Shown here in pieces: positions 42,099 through 50,142 of a stretch of DNA of 64,000 nt. Location of the stretch: positions 1 to 64,000 of the forward strand of contig NZ_WUMO01000004.1 in assembly GCF_009826975.1 (NCBI RefSeq), read 5' to 3'. Position 1 is the stretch's first letter; each line of letters opens with the position of its first letter. The DNA is from Flavobacterium sp. HBTb2-11-1 (GTDB lineage Bacteria; Bacteroidota; Bacteroidia; Flavobacteriales; Flavobacteriaceae). The notes under the pieces were generated by a model that saw only the letters and a program-made list of their open reading frames with translations, did no database searches and was not told the origin of the DNA. A program made the position numbers and the translations under genes.

Positions 42099-44261
42099 TT
42101 AATTATACTGCTTAGAAGTTTCAACCAAACGAATAAATTCTGCTTTGTAACCTTCGCCATCGTTTGAATTTCCTTGTTTCGCTAGTTTTACAATTTCTTC
42201 AGAAGACTTGTCGGCAATTAATTTTGAATCTCTCAATTTCAAACCAAACCAAGCTACGGCAGAACTAAATTTCATATCATCGCTCGCTTTATCCAGAGCA
42301 ACCGATTTATTCTCGATTACCTGAACCATTTCGATGCTTTTATCGCCATCAGGTTTTTTGTAACGGAATTTTATCGTTGCCAATTCGTTGCTGTAATTGT
42401 TTGAATTGGTTTCGGTTTTAGTATATTTTAAAGGATCAGGCTGTTCAGCTAAATAATCACTTTTTACACCAGTTGGAATAATTTCATACAAAGCCGTCAC
42501 AGTATGATTGCTTCCTAATTCGCCCGCATCAATCGCATCATTTTTGAAATCTTCTGGACGTAATTTTCTGTTTTCATAACCAATCAAACGATACGCTTGA
42601 ACTTGCTTCGGATTGAACTCGATCTGGATTTTTACATCTTTCGCGATAGCAAACATCGAACCCTTGAATTCTTTTCCTAAAAAGCGATTCGCTTCCTGAA
42701 TGTTGTCGATGTAAGCATAATTTCCGTTTCCTTTATCGGCCAAGATTTCCATTTTACTGTCTTTGTAATTTCCCATTCCGTAACCTAGACAAGTCAAGAA
42801 AACACCTGTTTTTCTTTTTTCTTCAATCAATTTTTCCATATCTGAATTAGAAGAACTTCCAACGTTAAAATCTCCGTCAGTTGCTAGAATCACACGATTG
42901 TTTCCACCTTTAATAAAATTTTCTGTTGCAGTTTTATAAGCCAATTCAATTCCTGCGCCTCCGGCTGTACTTCCGCCAGATTGTAATTTGTCCAAAGCGT
43001 CGATAATCGTTTTTTTCTCATCTCCAGAAGTTGGAGGCAAAACCATTCCTGCGGCGCCCGCATAAACCACAATCGCTACTTTATCTTTTGCACGTAATTC
43101 ATTTACCAAAATTTTCATTGATTGTTTTAATAAAGGCAGTTTATTCATGTCGCTCATCGATCCAGATACATCAATCAAGAAAACAAGATTAGAAGCAGGT
43201 AAATCGTTTGTTGGAATATTTTTTCCCTGTAAACCAATTTTCAAGATTTTATTATTGGTATTCCAAGGCGAATCGCTCACTTCTGTATTGATAGAAAACG
43301 GATGCTCATTTTTTGGCTGCGGATAAGTATATTTAAAGAAATTAACCATTTCCTCAACACGAACGGCATCTTTTGGAACTTGCTGGCCGTTGTTTAAAAA
43401 ACGTCTGATATTCGTATAAGAAGCATTGTCAACATCTATAGAAAAAGTAGAAAGCGGAGCTGTTTTTGGACTTTCAAAAGCATTTTCTACAAAAGCATCA
43501 TAATCTTCCTGAGTTGGTTCTGTCGGAAGGGGCATAATATTTAATTTTTTATCCAATTCTTTTTCAGAAAGATTTTTATAAATTTCATTTTTGGTTGAAA
43601 TTACCACAACACCATTCGAAGCTTTACTGCCATAAATTGAAGTTGCATCTTTATCTTTTAAAACAGAAACATTATCAATATCATTCGGATTAATTTTTGC
43701 CATTTGATTGGCTTTTGCTGGAACTCCATCAATAATATACATAGGTTCATTTTTTGGAGAAACTGATGCAGTACCACGAATAGCGACAGTTGGGCTCGGC
43801 ATAGCAGAATATCCCATAGAATTTTGAACTTGAATTCCTGCAACTTTTCCTTTAAGAGCCTGTGCATCTTTTTTCTCTCTTCGTCTTTCAGCACGAGCAT
43901 AGTTTCGGTCTTCGTATTCTGAACTGCTTACGCCATAACCAACAACCACAACTTCGTTTAATGTCTGATTATCTAGAAGAAGTTTGATATTAATTGTATT
44001 TGAATTTTGAACCTTTTGACTTTGGCTTTTGTATCCAATGAAACTGAAAACCAACATGTCGCCTGTTTTTGCTTGAATATTGTATTGGCCATCAAAACTT
44101 GTATAAACACTAGTTTTTGTGGTCTGATTTAAAACGGTTACACCTGGAAGTGGCTGTTTTGTTTCATCTGAAACGATTCCAGAAATGGTTCTTTCTTGTG
44201 CCATGGTTACGAAACATATAAGCATAGCAATGGCTGATGAAATAAGTTTTAGACTTTTCAT
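42099..44261 (-). CDS. exported VWA-domain protein fused to carboxypeptidase-regulatory and TonB-plug domains
   Basis: 720 residues: signal peptide (1-21); CarboxypepD_reg-like domain (about 25-97, TISGIVSDETKQPLPGVTV); SusC-type plug motifs (LNEVVVVGYG at 101-110, KVAGIQVQ, MYIIDGVPA, VSVLKDKDATSIYGSKASNGVVVI), interrupted by a basic insert (ARAERRREKK); YfbK-type linker (260-345); von Willebrand A domain with the MIDAS motif DVSGS (364-368); DUF3520 C-terminal part. There is no outer-membrane barrel. Probable cell-surface or periplasmic protein that binds partners via metal and plug. Third gene of the ECF sigma operon, 79 bases after the plug-domain membrane protein. Confidence 0.87.
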   Translation of the reverse strand: MKSLKLISSAIAMLICFVTMAQERTISGIVSDETKQPLPGVTVLNQTTKTSVYTSFDGQYNIQAKTGDMLVFSFIGYKSQSQKVQNSNTINIKLLLDNQTLNEVVVVGYGVSSSEYEDRNYARAERRREKKDAQALKGKVAGIQVQNSMGYSAMPSPTVAIRGTASVSPKNEPMYIIDGVPAKANQMAKINPNDIDNVSVLKDKDATSIYGSKASNGVVVISTKNEIYKNLSEKELDKKLNIMPLPTEPTQEDYDAFVENAFESPKTAPLSTFSIDVDNASYTNIRRFLNNGQQVPKDAVRVEEMVNFFKYTYPQPKNEHPFSINTEVSDSPWNTNNKILKIGLQGKNIPTNDLPASNLVFLIDVSGSMSDMNKLPLLKQSMKILVNELRAKDKVAIVVYAGAAGMVLPPTSGDEKKTIIDALDKLQSGGSTAGGAGIELAYKTATENFIKGGNNRVILATDGDFNVGSSSNSDMEKLIEEKRKTGVFLTCLGYGMGNYKDSKMEILADKGNGNYAYIDNIQEANRFLGKEFKGSMFAIAKDVKIQIEFNPKQVQAYRLIGYENRKLRPEDFKNDAIDAGELGSNHTVTALYEIIPTGVKSDYLAEQPDPLKYTKTETNSNNYSNELATIKFRYKKPDGDKSIEMVQVIENKSVALDKASDDMKFSSAVAWFGLKLRDSKLIADKSSEEIVKLAKQGNSNDGEGYKAEFIRLVETSKQYN

Positions 44262-44293
44262 GATAATAAGTTTTAGAATTAATGTTGAGATTT

Positions 44294-44326
44294 AACTTTG
44301 TCAAAGTTTCAAACTTTGACAAAGTT
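44294..44326. repeat. perfect 16-bp palindrome between two operon genes (family K)
   Basis: AACTTTGTCAAAGTTT (44294-44309) and AAACTTTGACAAAGTT (44311-44326) are exact inverses around one C. It lies in the 79-base gap between the plug-domain membrane gene and the VWA gene and could attenuate or stabilise the transcript. Confidence 0.75.
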
Positions 44327-44340
44327 TTATTGTGGACCGA

Positions 44341-45306
44341 TTATTTTTTCGGAGCCGGTTTTCCGTTTTTTGTAGTGATTATAACAACTCCTTTTTTGCC
44401 TCTTTCGCCATATTTTTCGGTCGCTTCAAGGTCTTGTAAAATAGTAATGGTTTTAATGTCTTGTTTGTCTAAAGGCGCATACGGACTAGTAGGGTTTTTG
44501 CCAAACAAATCATTTTCTGAATAATAAATACCGTCAATAATGTACAAAGGTTCATCAAGGACAACAAGAGAATCTACATTTTCTGGATTTAGATTTGGAA
44601 GCTCATCTCGCATCATTTTATCTTTTTTTGCGTCGTCGCTGTGAGCCATAGCATTTCCGTTAAGAATTACTAAAGGTGCACTCTTTTTTGCTTTTTGCAT
44701 TTGCGCAGCCGAATAGGCAACTTTTGCAGATTCTCTTTGAGGATAACTTGAATAACCCATTTCTGGAGTTACTTCTTTTTTTGAAACGAAGTTATTTTCT
44801 TCTTCATAAGATTCATTTTTAAGAGGCGCATTTGCAGAAACGACAGTTTCTGCCGCAATACTCGGAGCTGGTGCAGATAAAACAGGTTCTGATTTTGAAA
44901 TCGTTATTTCTTGAACCGCAACTCGTTCTTTATTTTTAGTTTGATTGTCTAATATTTTAACCGCTTCTTCACTTGAAACTATTCCTAAAGAGGTTGCATC
45001 ATTTTGTTTTACAATTGGTTCTTCAGTTTGAGGCTGTTTTGCTTCTTTTTCTTCCAAAACTACTTTTGGAGTTTCTGTTACAGTTTCTTTATTAGAATGT
45101 AAAAACTGAAAGCCTAGAGAAAGCAATAATAGAAGAGAAGCGGCAACCGCAATTTTTTTCCATAATGCAATTGTTTTTTTATCTTCTTTTTTGTCCAGTT
45201 TTTCTTCTACGCGCGCCCAGACTTTTTCCATTCCTGGAAAGTCTTGAAACTCGGCTTTTTGCGAAGCTTCTTTTATTTTATCGAATAATTTATCTTGATT
45301 GTCCAT
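44341..45306 (-). CDS. membrane protein with anti-sigma-like N-terminus and plug-like C-terminus
   Basis: 321 residues. N-terminal cytoplasmic part (1-43) with the DKIKEASQKAEFQDFPGMEKVWARVEEKL-type helix (typical of small anti-sigma factors), one membrane helix at 48-63 (IAVAASLLLLLSLGFQ), a long low-complexity periplasmic stalk (80-240), and a C-terminal SusC-type plug piece: LYIIDGIYY, IKTITILQDLEATEKYGERGKKGVVIITTK. Starts 2 bases after the ECF sigma gene, so it is very likely its anti-sigma factor. The plug piece at the far end is unusual for such a protein and matches motifs of the downstream VWA protein. Confidence 0.8.
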   Translation of the reverse strand: MDNQDKLFDKIKEASQKAEFQDFPGMEKVWARVEEKLDKKEDKKTIALWKKIAVAASLLLLLSLGFQFLHSNKETVTETPKVVLEEKEAKQPQTEEPIVKQNDATSLGIVSSEEAVKILDNQTKNKERVAVQEITISKSEPVLSAPAPSIAAETVVSANAPLKNESYEEENNFVSKKEVTPEMGYSSYPQRESAKVAYSAAQMQKAKKSAPLVILNGNAMAHSDDAKKDKMMRDELPNLNPENVDSLVVLDEPLYIIDGIYYSENDLFGKNPTSPYAPLDKQDIKTITILQDLEATEKYGERGKKGVVIITTKNGKPAPKK

Positions 45307-45308
45307 GA

Positions 45309-45845
45309 CTATTTTGCTTTTTGATAATACAGTTTATTAACCAGTTCTTTCAGTTTGGTCTTAGCGGCATTCAATTGTGATTTTGAGGTACCTTCAGAAA
45401 TCTTCAGCATTTCGGCTATTTCTTTGTGTGAGAAACCTTCAATGACAAAAAGGTTAAACACAGTTTTACAGCCGTCAGGAATATGGTTTAATAAATTAAG
45501 TAAATCTTCTTCTTCCAATGTATTCAGTTCGTCGACAGAAGGCTGCGAAAGCAGTTTCACATCATCTAAATACATATTAAAGTTGGTTTCTTTTCTAATC
45601 GTCGCCAAACAATGATTTACAGTTATGCGTCTTGCCCAAGCTTCAAAAGCATAAGCTTCTTTTAACTGTTCTAGTTTGGTGAAAATAGTAAAGAAAGAAT
45701 CGGCCAAAGCTTCTTCGATTTCCTCTTCCTTTTTTAAATATCTTTTGCAAAGGCGGTACAACTTTGGCGCCATGTATTCGTACACCTGACGCTGGGCATC
45801 TCGGTGCATTTTTTTACAGTCTGCTATTTGAGTCTCGTTTATCAC
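45309..45845 (-). CDS. ECF-type RNA polymerase sigma factor
   Basis: 178 residues with sigma-2 (AQRQVYEYMAPKLYRLCKRYLKKEEEIEEALADSFFTIF, about 17-55), then sigma-4 (HIPDGCKTVFNLFVIEGFSHKEIAEMLKISEGTSKSQL, 115-155). Directs transcription of a small regulon. The co-transcribed next gene looks like its anti-sigma factor. Unlike typical Bacteroidota ECF units there is no FecR plus SusC/SusD pair here. Confidence 0.93.
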   Translation of the reverse strand: MINETQIADCKKMHRDAQRQVYEYMAPKLYRLCKRYLKKEEEIEEALADSFFTIFTKLEQLKEAYAFEAWARRITVNHCLATIRKETNFNMYLDDVKLLSQPSVDELNTLEEEDLLNLLNHIPDGCKTVFNLFVIEGFSHKEIAEMLKISEGTSKSQLNAAKTKLKELVNKLYYQKAK

Positions 45846-45927
45846 AATTGTTGTCTTTCTTGTATAGAGAGTAAAAAAGATAAAAAGGTTGGGACGGGGG
45901 TGAAAAAAATATTAAAATATTTTTTTT

Positions 45928-46055
45928 AGGTTCAGAGTTGCAAAGTTACAAAGGGTCATAGTTTTTATTGTAGAGACGCACTGCAGTGCGTCTACGCAAA
46001 GAATATCAAATATGGATTCTCTAATGTTAGACGCACTGCGGTGCGTCTCTACGTT
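45928..46055. repeat. family B words and two GACGCACTGCAGTGCGTC palindromes (family G)
   Basis: TTCAGAGTTGCAAAGTTACAAAGG (45931-45954) is a family B half-copy. Then AGACGCACTGCAGTGCGTCT (45974-45993) and AGACGCACTGCGGTGCGTCT (46029-46048) lie 35 bases apart, and the flanks GTAGAGACG... and ...CGTCTCTAC make the pair inverted to each other. Confidence 0.72.
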
Positions 46056-46082
46056 AATATTGCGGACGAATAGCTTTTACTT

Positions 46083-46919
46083 TTATTTAATCGGCAAAGT
46101 CAATTTATAAATCTTCGTTTCTAAAACTTCTGTATCATTATCTTCACAAAGCAAAAATTCGATTTTGTTGTTTTCTTTTTTATAGAAAGTCAGACCTTCA
46201 AATTTATTGGTTGCGGTAATTTTTTGAGTAAAATCGATTTTCATGGTTTTCACATCAATTCTTCCAATGAAACTTCCTAAGATTTCGCCGTCATCGTAAG
46301 TAGATTTGGTATCTTCGGCAGTTGAAAGGAAATAAATTTTATCATCGACCAAAATGGCATCTGTAAAACTGGAACGAACGCCTTTTATTTTTGGCAGTTT
46401 GTAATTAACAGAAATTAGAGCAAATTCTTCTCCTAGATTTTTGGCGTGAATGGTAAAAATGGTGTTTTTGTTGGAAACGCCATTTCCGCGATTGAATAAA
46501 TACCAGTTTTCGCCATCAAAAATAGCGCCTTCTAGATTAAAATCTTCTGGTTTAATTTCTCCGAAATTCTGCATTACAGCATATATATCGACTAAATTGT
46601 TTTTTTGTAAAACGGTTTTCGATTTCAAATCAAATTCAATCATTTTGTTTCGGTTTTCGGTTGAACCAGAACCAAAAACATAAAGTGTATCGTTATGATG
46701 TGTAAGTGACTCAAAATCGGGTTTTAAGTTTTTCGGAATATTCTGCGTTGGATTGTCAATTAAAGCATGCTGATTCAGTTGCTGATTTTGCATATTGTAT
46801 TCGTAAAGAAATCCGCTGTTGTCGCCAATTACATAAAGCGCGTCATTATTGTAAAATAATCCCGATGCCGAGCCGATTCCGATGATTTGAAATAATATTT
46901 CTAATGTGAATTTTTCCAT
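46083..46919 (-). CDS. cytoplasmic beta-propeller-like protein (DUF6929 type)
   Basis: 278 residues without signal peptide. Repeating strand motifs (GLFYNNDALYVIGDNSGFLYEYN, FESLTHHNDTLYVFGSGST, NLEGAIFDGENWYLFNRGN, SFTDAILVDDKIYFLSTAEDT, FEGLTFYKKENNKIEFLL) suggest a beta-propeller related to esterase-like phytase folds; I believe it is the DUF6929 family. The role is unknown. Monocistronic. Confidence 0.7.
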   Translation of the reverse strand: MEKFTLEILFQIIGIGSASGLFYNNDALYVIGDNSGFLYEYNMQNQQLNQHALIDNPTQNIPKNLKPDFESLTHHNDTLYVFGSGSTENRNKMIEFDLKSKTVLQKNNLVDIYAVMQNFGEIKPEDFNLEGAIFDGENWYLFNRGNGVSNKNTIFTIHAKNLGEEFALISVNYKLPKIKGVRSSFTDAILVDDKIYFLSTAEDTKSTYDDGEILGSFIGRIDVKTMKIDFTQKITATNKFEGLTFYKKENNKIEFLLCEDNDTEVLETKIYKLTLPIK

Positions 46920-46956
46920 GAAATGTTGTTTTTTTATTGCAATGAATAGCAGTTCT

Positions 46957-46966
46957 GATAGCTATC
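46957..46966. repeat. GATAGCTATC palindrome core (family F)
   Basis: Core of the CCCGATAGCTATCGGG palindrome found complete at 40596 and 49170; here the flanks are degenerate (CT...GG). It lies in the divergent spacer before the PPK2 gene. Confidence 0.45.
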
Positions 46967-47013
46967 GGAATTCGTAAAATTACTATATTTATAAGACAAA
47001 AAATTAAAAAGAT

Positions 47014-47892
47014 ATGAAATCAATAGACCCGAAAGATTTTAAAGTTGTAGATAAAATAAAGCTCAAAGAAATTCCAACTTTATTAGATGTCAAAGCCGAT
47101 GATGACGAAAAAGAAGAAAAACTAGATAAAGTTCAAGCCAAATTGAGCGATTTGCAAGATGTAATGTATGCGCATAACAAATACAGCGTTTTGATTTGTC
47201 TTCAGGGAATGGATACTTCGGGAAAAGACAGTTTGATTCGAGAAGTTTTTAAGGAATTTAATCCGCGTGGGGTTGTGGTGCATAGTTTTAAGACACCGAC
47301 TTCGACAGAACTAGAACATGATTATTTATGGCGTCATTATATTGCGCTTCCAGAAAAAGGAAAATTTGCCATTTTTAATAGAACACATTATGAAAATATT
47401 CTCGTAACGCGTGTGCATCCCGAATATGTGCTGGCTGAAAACCTGCCAGGAATTGATTCTGTTGATGATATTACACCTGATTTTTGGAAAAATAGAATCG
47501 AACAGATTAATAATTTTGAAAAACACATTTGCCAGAACGGTACAATTGTAATGAAGTTTTATCTCCATTTGAGCAAAGAAGAACAGCGCCAGCGCTTGTT
47601 GCGACGTTTGGAAGAGGAAAAACACAATTGGAAATTTTCTCCAGGCGATTTGAAAGAGCGCGGCTATTGGGATGAATATATGAAGTATTATGAAGAAGCC
47701 ATCAATAAAACATCGACGCCGCATGCGCCATGGTACATTGTTCCTGCTGATGATAAAGAAATGTCACGATATATTGTAGCCAAAATTATCTGGGAAGAAA
47801 TGAAAAGACACACCGATATTAAAGAGCCTGAATTGGACGAGAAAACGGCTATAAATATCGAATTGTATAAAAAAGAATTAGGAGAGAAGTAA
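47014..47892 (+). CDS. polyphosphate kinase 2 family protein
   Basis: Transfers phosphate between polyphosphate and nucleotides (AMP/ADP or GMP/GDP). 292 residues: Walker A GMDTSGKD (65-72), IFNRTHYEN (about 120-128) with R and E of the Walker B region, lid RLLRRLEEEKHNWKFSPGDLKER (about 196-218). The NRTHYEN form and single PPK2 domain suggest class I- or III-type nucleotide synthesis; the class is not certain. It has its own terminator. Confidence 0.92.
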   Translation: MKSIDPKDFKVVDKIKLKEIPTLLDVKADDDEKEEKLDKVQAKLSDLQDVMYAHNKYSVLICLQGMDTSGKDSLIREVFKEFNPRGVVVHSFKTPTSTELEHDYLWRHYIALPEKGKFAIFNRTHYENILVTRVHPEYVLAENLPGIDSVDDITPDFWKNRIEQINNFEKHICQNGTIVMKFYLHLSKEEQRQRLLRRLEEEKHNWKFSPGDLKERGYWDEYMKYYEEAINKTSTPHAPWYIVPADDKEMSRYIVAKIIWEEMKRHTDIKEPELDEKTAINIELYKKELGEK

Positions 47893-47930
47893 TTGCGTAA
47901 TTGAGATAATTAGTCAATTAGATAATTTTT

Positions 47931-47970
47931 TTGAACCCCGATAATTTTTTTAAACTGTCGGGGTTATTTT
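47931..47970 (+). terminator. terminator after the PPK2 gene
   Basis: AACCCCGA (47934-47941) pairs with TCGGGGTT (47958-47965) around an AT-rich loop; followed by T-rich sequence. Confidence 0.75.
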
Positions 47971-48044
47971 ATATACCATTAGTCAACACAAAAACGCATT
48001 TCGTCAAACTAATTTGAATAGTGTTTGTGGTTTATGCTACTTTG

Positions 48045-48076
48045 TTGTTTGTTTAAAAAATATAGGGCTACTTTTG
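48045..48076 (+). promoter_or_regulatory. promoter of the LytS-type kinase
   Basis: TTG (48045-48047) and TACTTTTG (48069-48076) with 21 bases between, 31 bases before the ATG: ideal Bacteroidota promoter. Confidence 0.6.
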
Positions 48077-48107
48077 AAGTTAAATTTTCTCAATAAGTTA
48101 TTTATAA

Positions 48108-49157
48108 ATGATTGCAATCAATAAAAATAGGCACTGGATGTTTTTGGTCTTTTTCTGGTGTCTGTTAGGTTTTACAATTTGGGGACAGCTAATAGAAGAT
48201 TACAGTTTTTGGTCTGCTTTTTCCCAGTCCGTTTTAATTTTATTTTGTTCAACCGCTTTAGCGCATTTTTTAAGTGATGTATTATTGCCTCGCGCTTTGC
48301 GAAAAAATAAAATGGCTTTGTTTGCCCTGCAAGGTATTGTGGTGGTTCTTATTCTGTCATTTTGCCTCGCAACCATTTATGCCGTTTTTTCAAATCCAGA
48401 ATCAAGAAGCAGGTTATATCCCGATCAAGCTGATTTGAGTACACTTCAGTTTTTATGGACACAATTTTATGGCAGCATTCCAGCCGCAATTTTAATAAGT
48501 AGCACAGCCTGTGGACTTCGGTTTTATCAGGAACATAATGCTATAGAAAGAAGTCATGCAGAATTGAAACAAGTGCATTTAGAAGCACAAATCAAGATTT
48601 TGCAAGATCAGATCAATCCGCATTTGATGTTTAATATTTTGAACCATATTCATATTCTGATGCAAAGCGATGTAAAGTTAGCTTCAGATTTATTGGTTCA
48701 GTTTTCGGATATTTTGAGGTATCAATTGTATGAATGCAATAAGGAATATGTGCCTTTGCATCTTGAAATCAAATATTTAAAGGATTTAATTGCTGTTGAA
48801 GAAACTCGTTGGGGAAATGAGCTAGAAGTCAAAAGCAAATGGAGCATTGAAAATGGACAGCTTCAGATTGTGCCGTTGCTTTTGGTTCCGTTAATCGAAA
48901 ATGCTTTTAAACATGTTTCCCGACTTCCAAATCAAAAAGGATATGTGCATTTGTCTTGCGAGCAAATAAATCATCAGCTGAATTTTACAATTGAAAACTC
49001 TTATACCGAGCAATACAAAATACCTTCAAAAAATCAAGGATTAGGTTTAGAGAATGTAAAGAAAAGACTGGAAATACAATATCCTGAAAAATACAAATTA
49101 GATATCCATAAAACCGATTCGGACTTTACAGTTGAAGTGGTTTTAGATTTAAAGTAA
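48108..49157 (+). CDS. LytS/YehU-type sensor histidine kinase
   Basis: 349 residues. Four membrane helices (about 10-26, 38-60, 70-95, 122-138), a coiled linker (140-165), phosphoacceptor H172 in LQDQINPHLMFNILNHI (His_kinase domain), and the ATPase domain with LLLVPLIENAFKH and GLGLENVKKRLEIQYP. Signals via a LytTR response regulator: the one at 49427 in the same direction is the probable partner, although 269 bases of repeats separate them. Confidence 0.92.
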   Translation: MIAINKNRHWMFLVFFWCLLGFTIWGQLIEDYSFWSAFSQSVLILFCSTALAHFLSDVLLPRALRKNKMALFALQGIVVVLILSFCLATIYAVFSNPESRSRLYPDQADLSTLQFLWTQFYGSIPAAILISSTACGLRFYQEHNAIERSHAELKQVHLEAQIKILQDQINPHLMFNILNHIHILMQSDVKLASDLLVQFSDILRYQLYECNKEYVPLHLEIKYLKDLIAVEETRWGNELEVKSKWSIENGQLQIVPLLLVPLIENAFKHVSRLPNQKGYVHLSCEQINHQLNFTIENSYTEQYKIPSKNQGLGLENVKKRLEIQYPEKYKLDIHKTDSDFTVEVVLDLK

Positions 49158-49426
49158 TTTTTTTGCCACTCCCGATAGCTATCGGGATAAAAGATGAGAA
49201 AAGATTTTATTTTAGCCACGAATTGCACTAATTAGCACGAATTTTTTAATTAGCAACGCTTAGGGATCTTTGCCTCCTTTTAAAAATAAAAACTTTGCGA
49301 ACTTTGCGTAAACCTTTGCGCTCTTTGCGGTAAAATTTTTAGCCACAGATTATACAGATTAAAAGGATTTCAAAAAAATCTGCTAAATCTGCGTAAAAAA
49401 CAACACAAAACCAGAAACAAAAAACT
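49158..49426. repeat. compound repeat spacer (families F, E, M, D) between kinase and regulator genes
   Basis: In order: palindrome TCCCGATAGCTATCGGGA (49170-49187); GCCACGAATTGCACTAATTAG (family E, about 49214-49234); TTTGCGAACTTTGCG and CTTTGCGCTCTTTGCGG words (family M, 49299-49330); AGCCACAGATTATACAGATT (family D arm, 49341-49360) and ATCTGCTAAATCTGCG. Five families are stacked within one operon gap. Confidence 0.7.
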
Positions 49427-50140
49427 ATGAAAATGAAATGTCTCATTATCGATGATGAACCTATAGCAAGAAACGGAATAGCAGATTTTGTTTCTAAAAT
49501 TGATTTTCTCGAAACCATCGGTACTTGCGCTTCGGCACTAGAAGCCACTTCATATCTTCAAGAAAAACAGATAGATTTATTATTTCTGGATATAAACATG
49601 CCTTATTTGTCTGGATTAGAGTTTTTAGAATCCTTAGAGAATCCGCCATTGGTGATTTTTACAACTGCTTATTCAGAACATGCTCTAGACGGATATCGCC
49701 TTCAGGTTGTAGATTATTTATTAAAGCCCATTACTTTTCAGCGTTTTTATCAGGCTTCATTAAAAGCAAAACAATGGCATCAAATGCTGAATTCGCCAAA
49801 ACAAAATCAATTGGATCCGTTTTTATATGTGCGTCAGGAAGAAGGATTTCAGAAAATTTCTTGGATAGATATTTTATATATCGAAGGAATGCAAAATTAC
49901 GCTAAACTTCATTTTAAGGATAAGGTGCTGATTATTCATCAGACAATGATTTCATTAGAAGAAACACTTCCAGCAGAAATTTTCTTTCGAATCCATAAAT
50001 CATTTCTCGTAAATGTTACGCATATCGATTCTATTTCTGGCGGAAGACTATTTATAAAAGGACAAGAACTACCTATTTCAAGAACACGTCGTGAGGAATT
50101 ATTGAAAGAGGTAGTGTATAAAAACTTACTAAGCAGATAG
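49427..50140 (+). CDS. LytTR-family response regulator
   Basis: 237 residues: receiver domain (1-118) with D55 (LFLDINMP) and K105-like lysine (LLKPI), then LytTR DNA-binding domain (135-235; RQEEGFQKISWIDILYIEG, NYAKLHF, FFRIHKSFLVNV). Partner of the upstream LytS-type kinase. The ATG at 49433 (MKCLIID) is also possible. Its stop is 2 bases from the stop of the convergent DUF6268 gene. Confidence 0.93.
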   Translation: MKMKCLIIDDEPIARNGIADFVSKIDFLETIGTCASALEATSYLQEKQIDLLFLDINMPYLSGLEFLESLENPPLVIFTTAYSEHALDGYRLQVVDYLLKPITFQRFYQASLKAKQWHQMLNSPKQNQLDPFLYVRQEEGFQKISWIDILYIEGMQNYAKLHFKDKVLIIHQTMISLEETLPAEIFFRIHKSFLVNVTHIDSISGGRLFIKGQELPISRTRREELLKEVVYKNLLSR

Positions 50141-50142
50141 CT

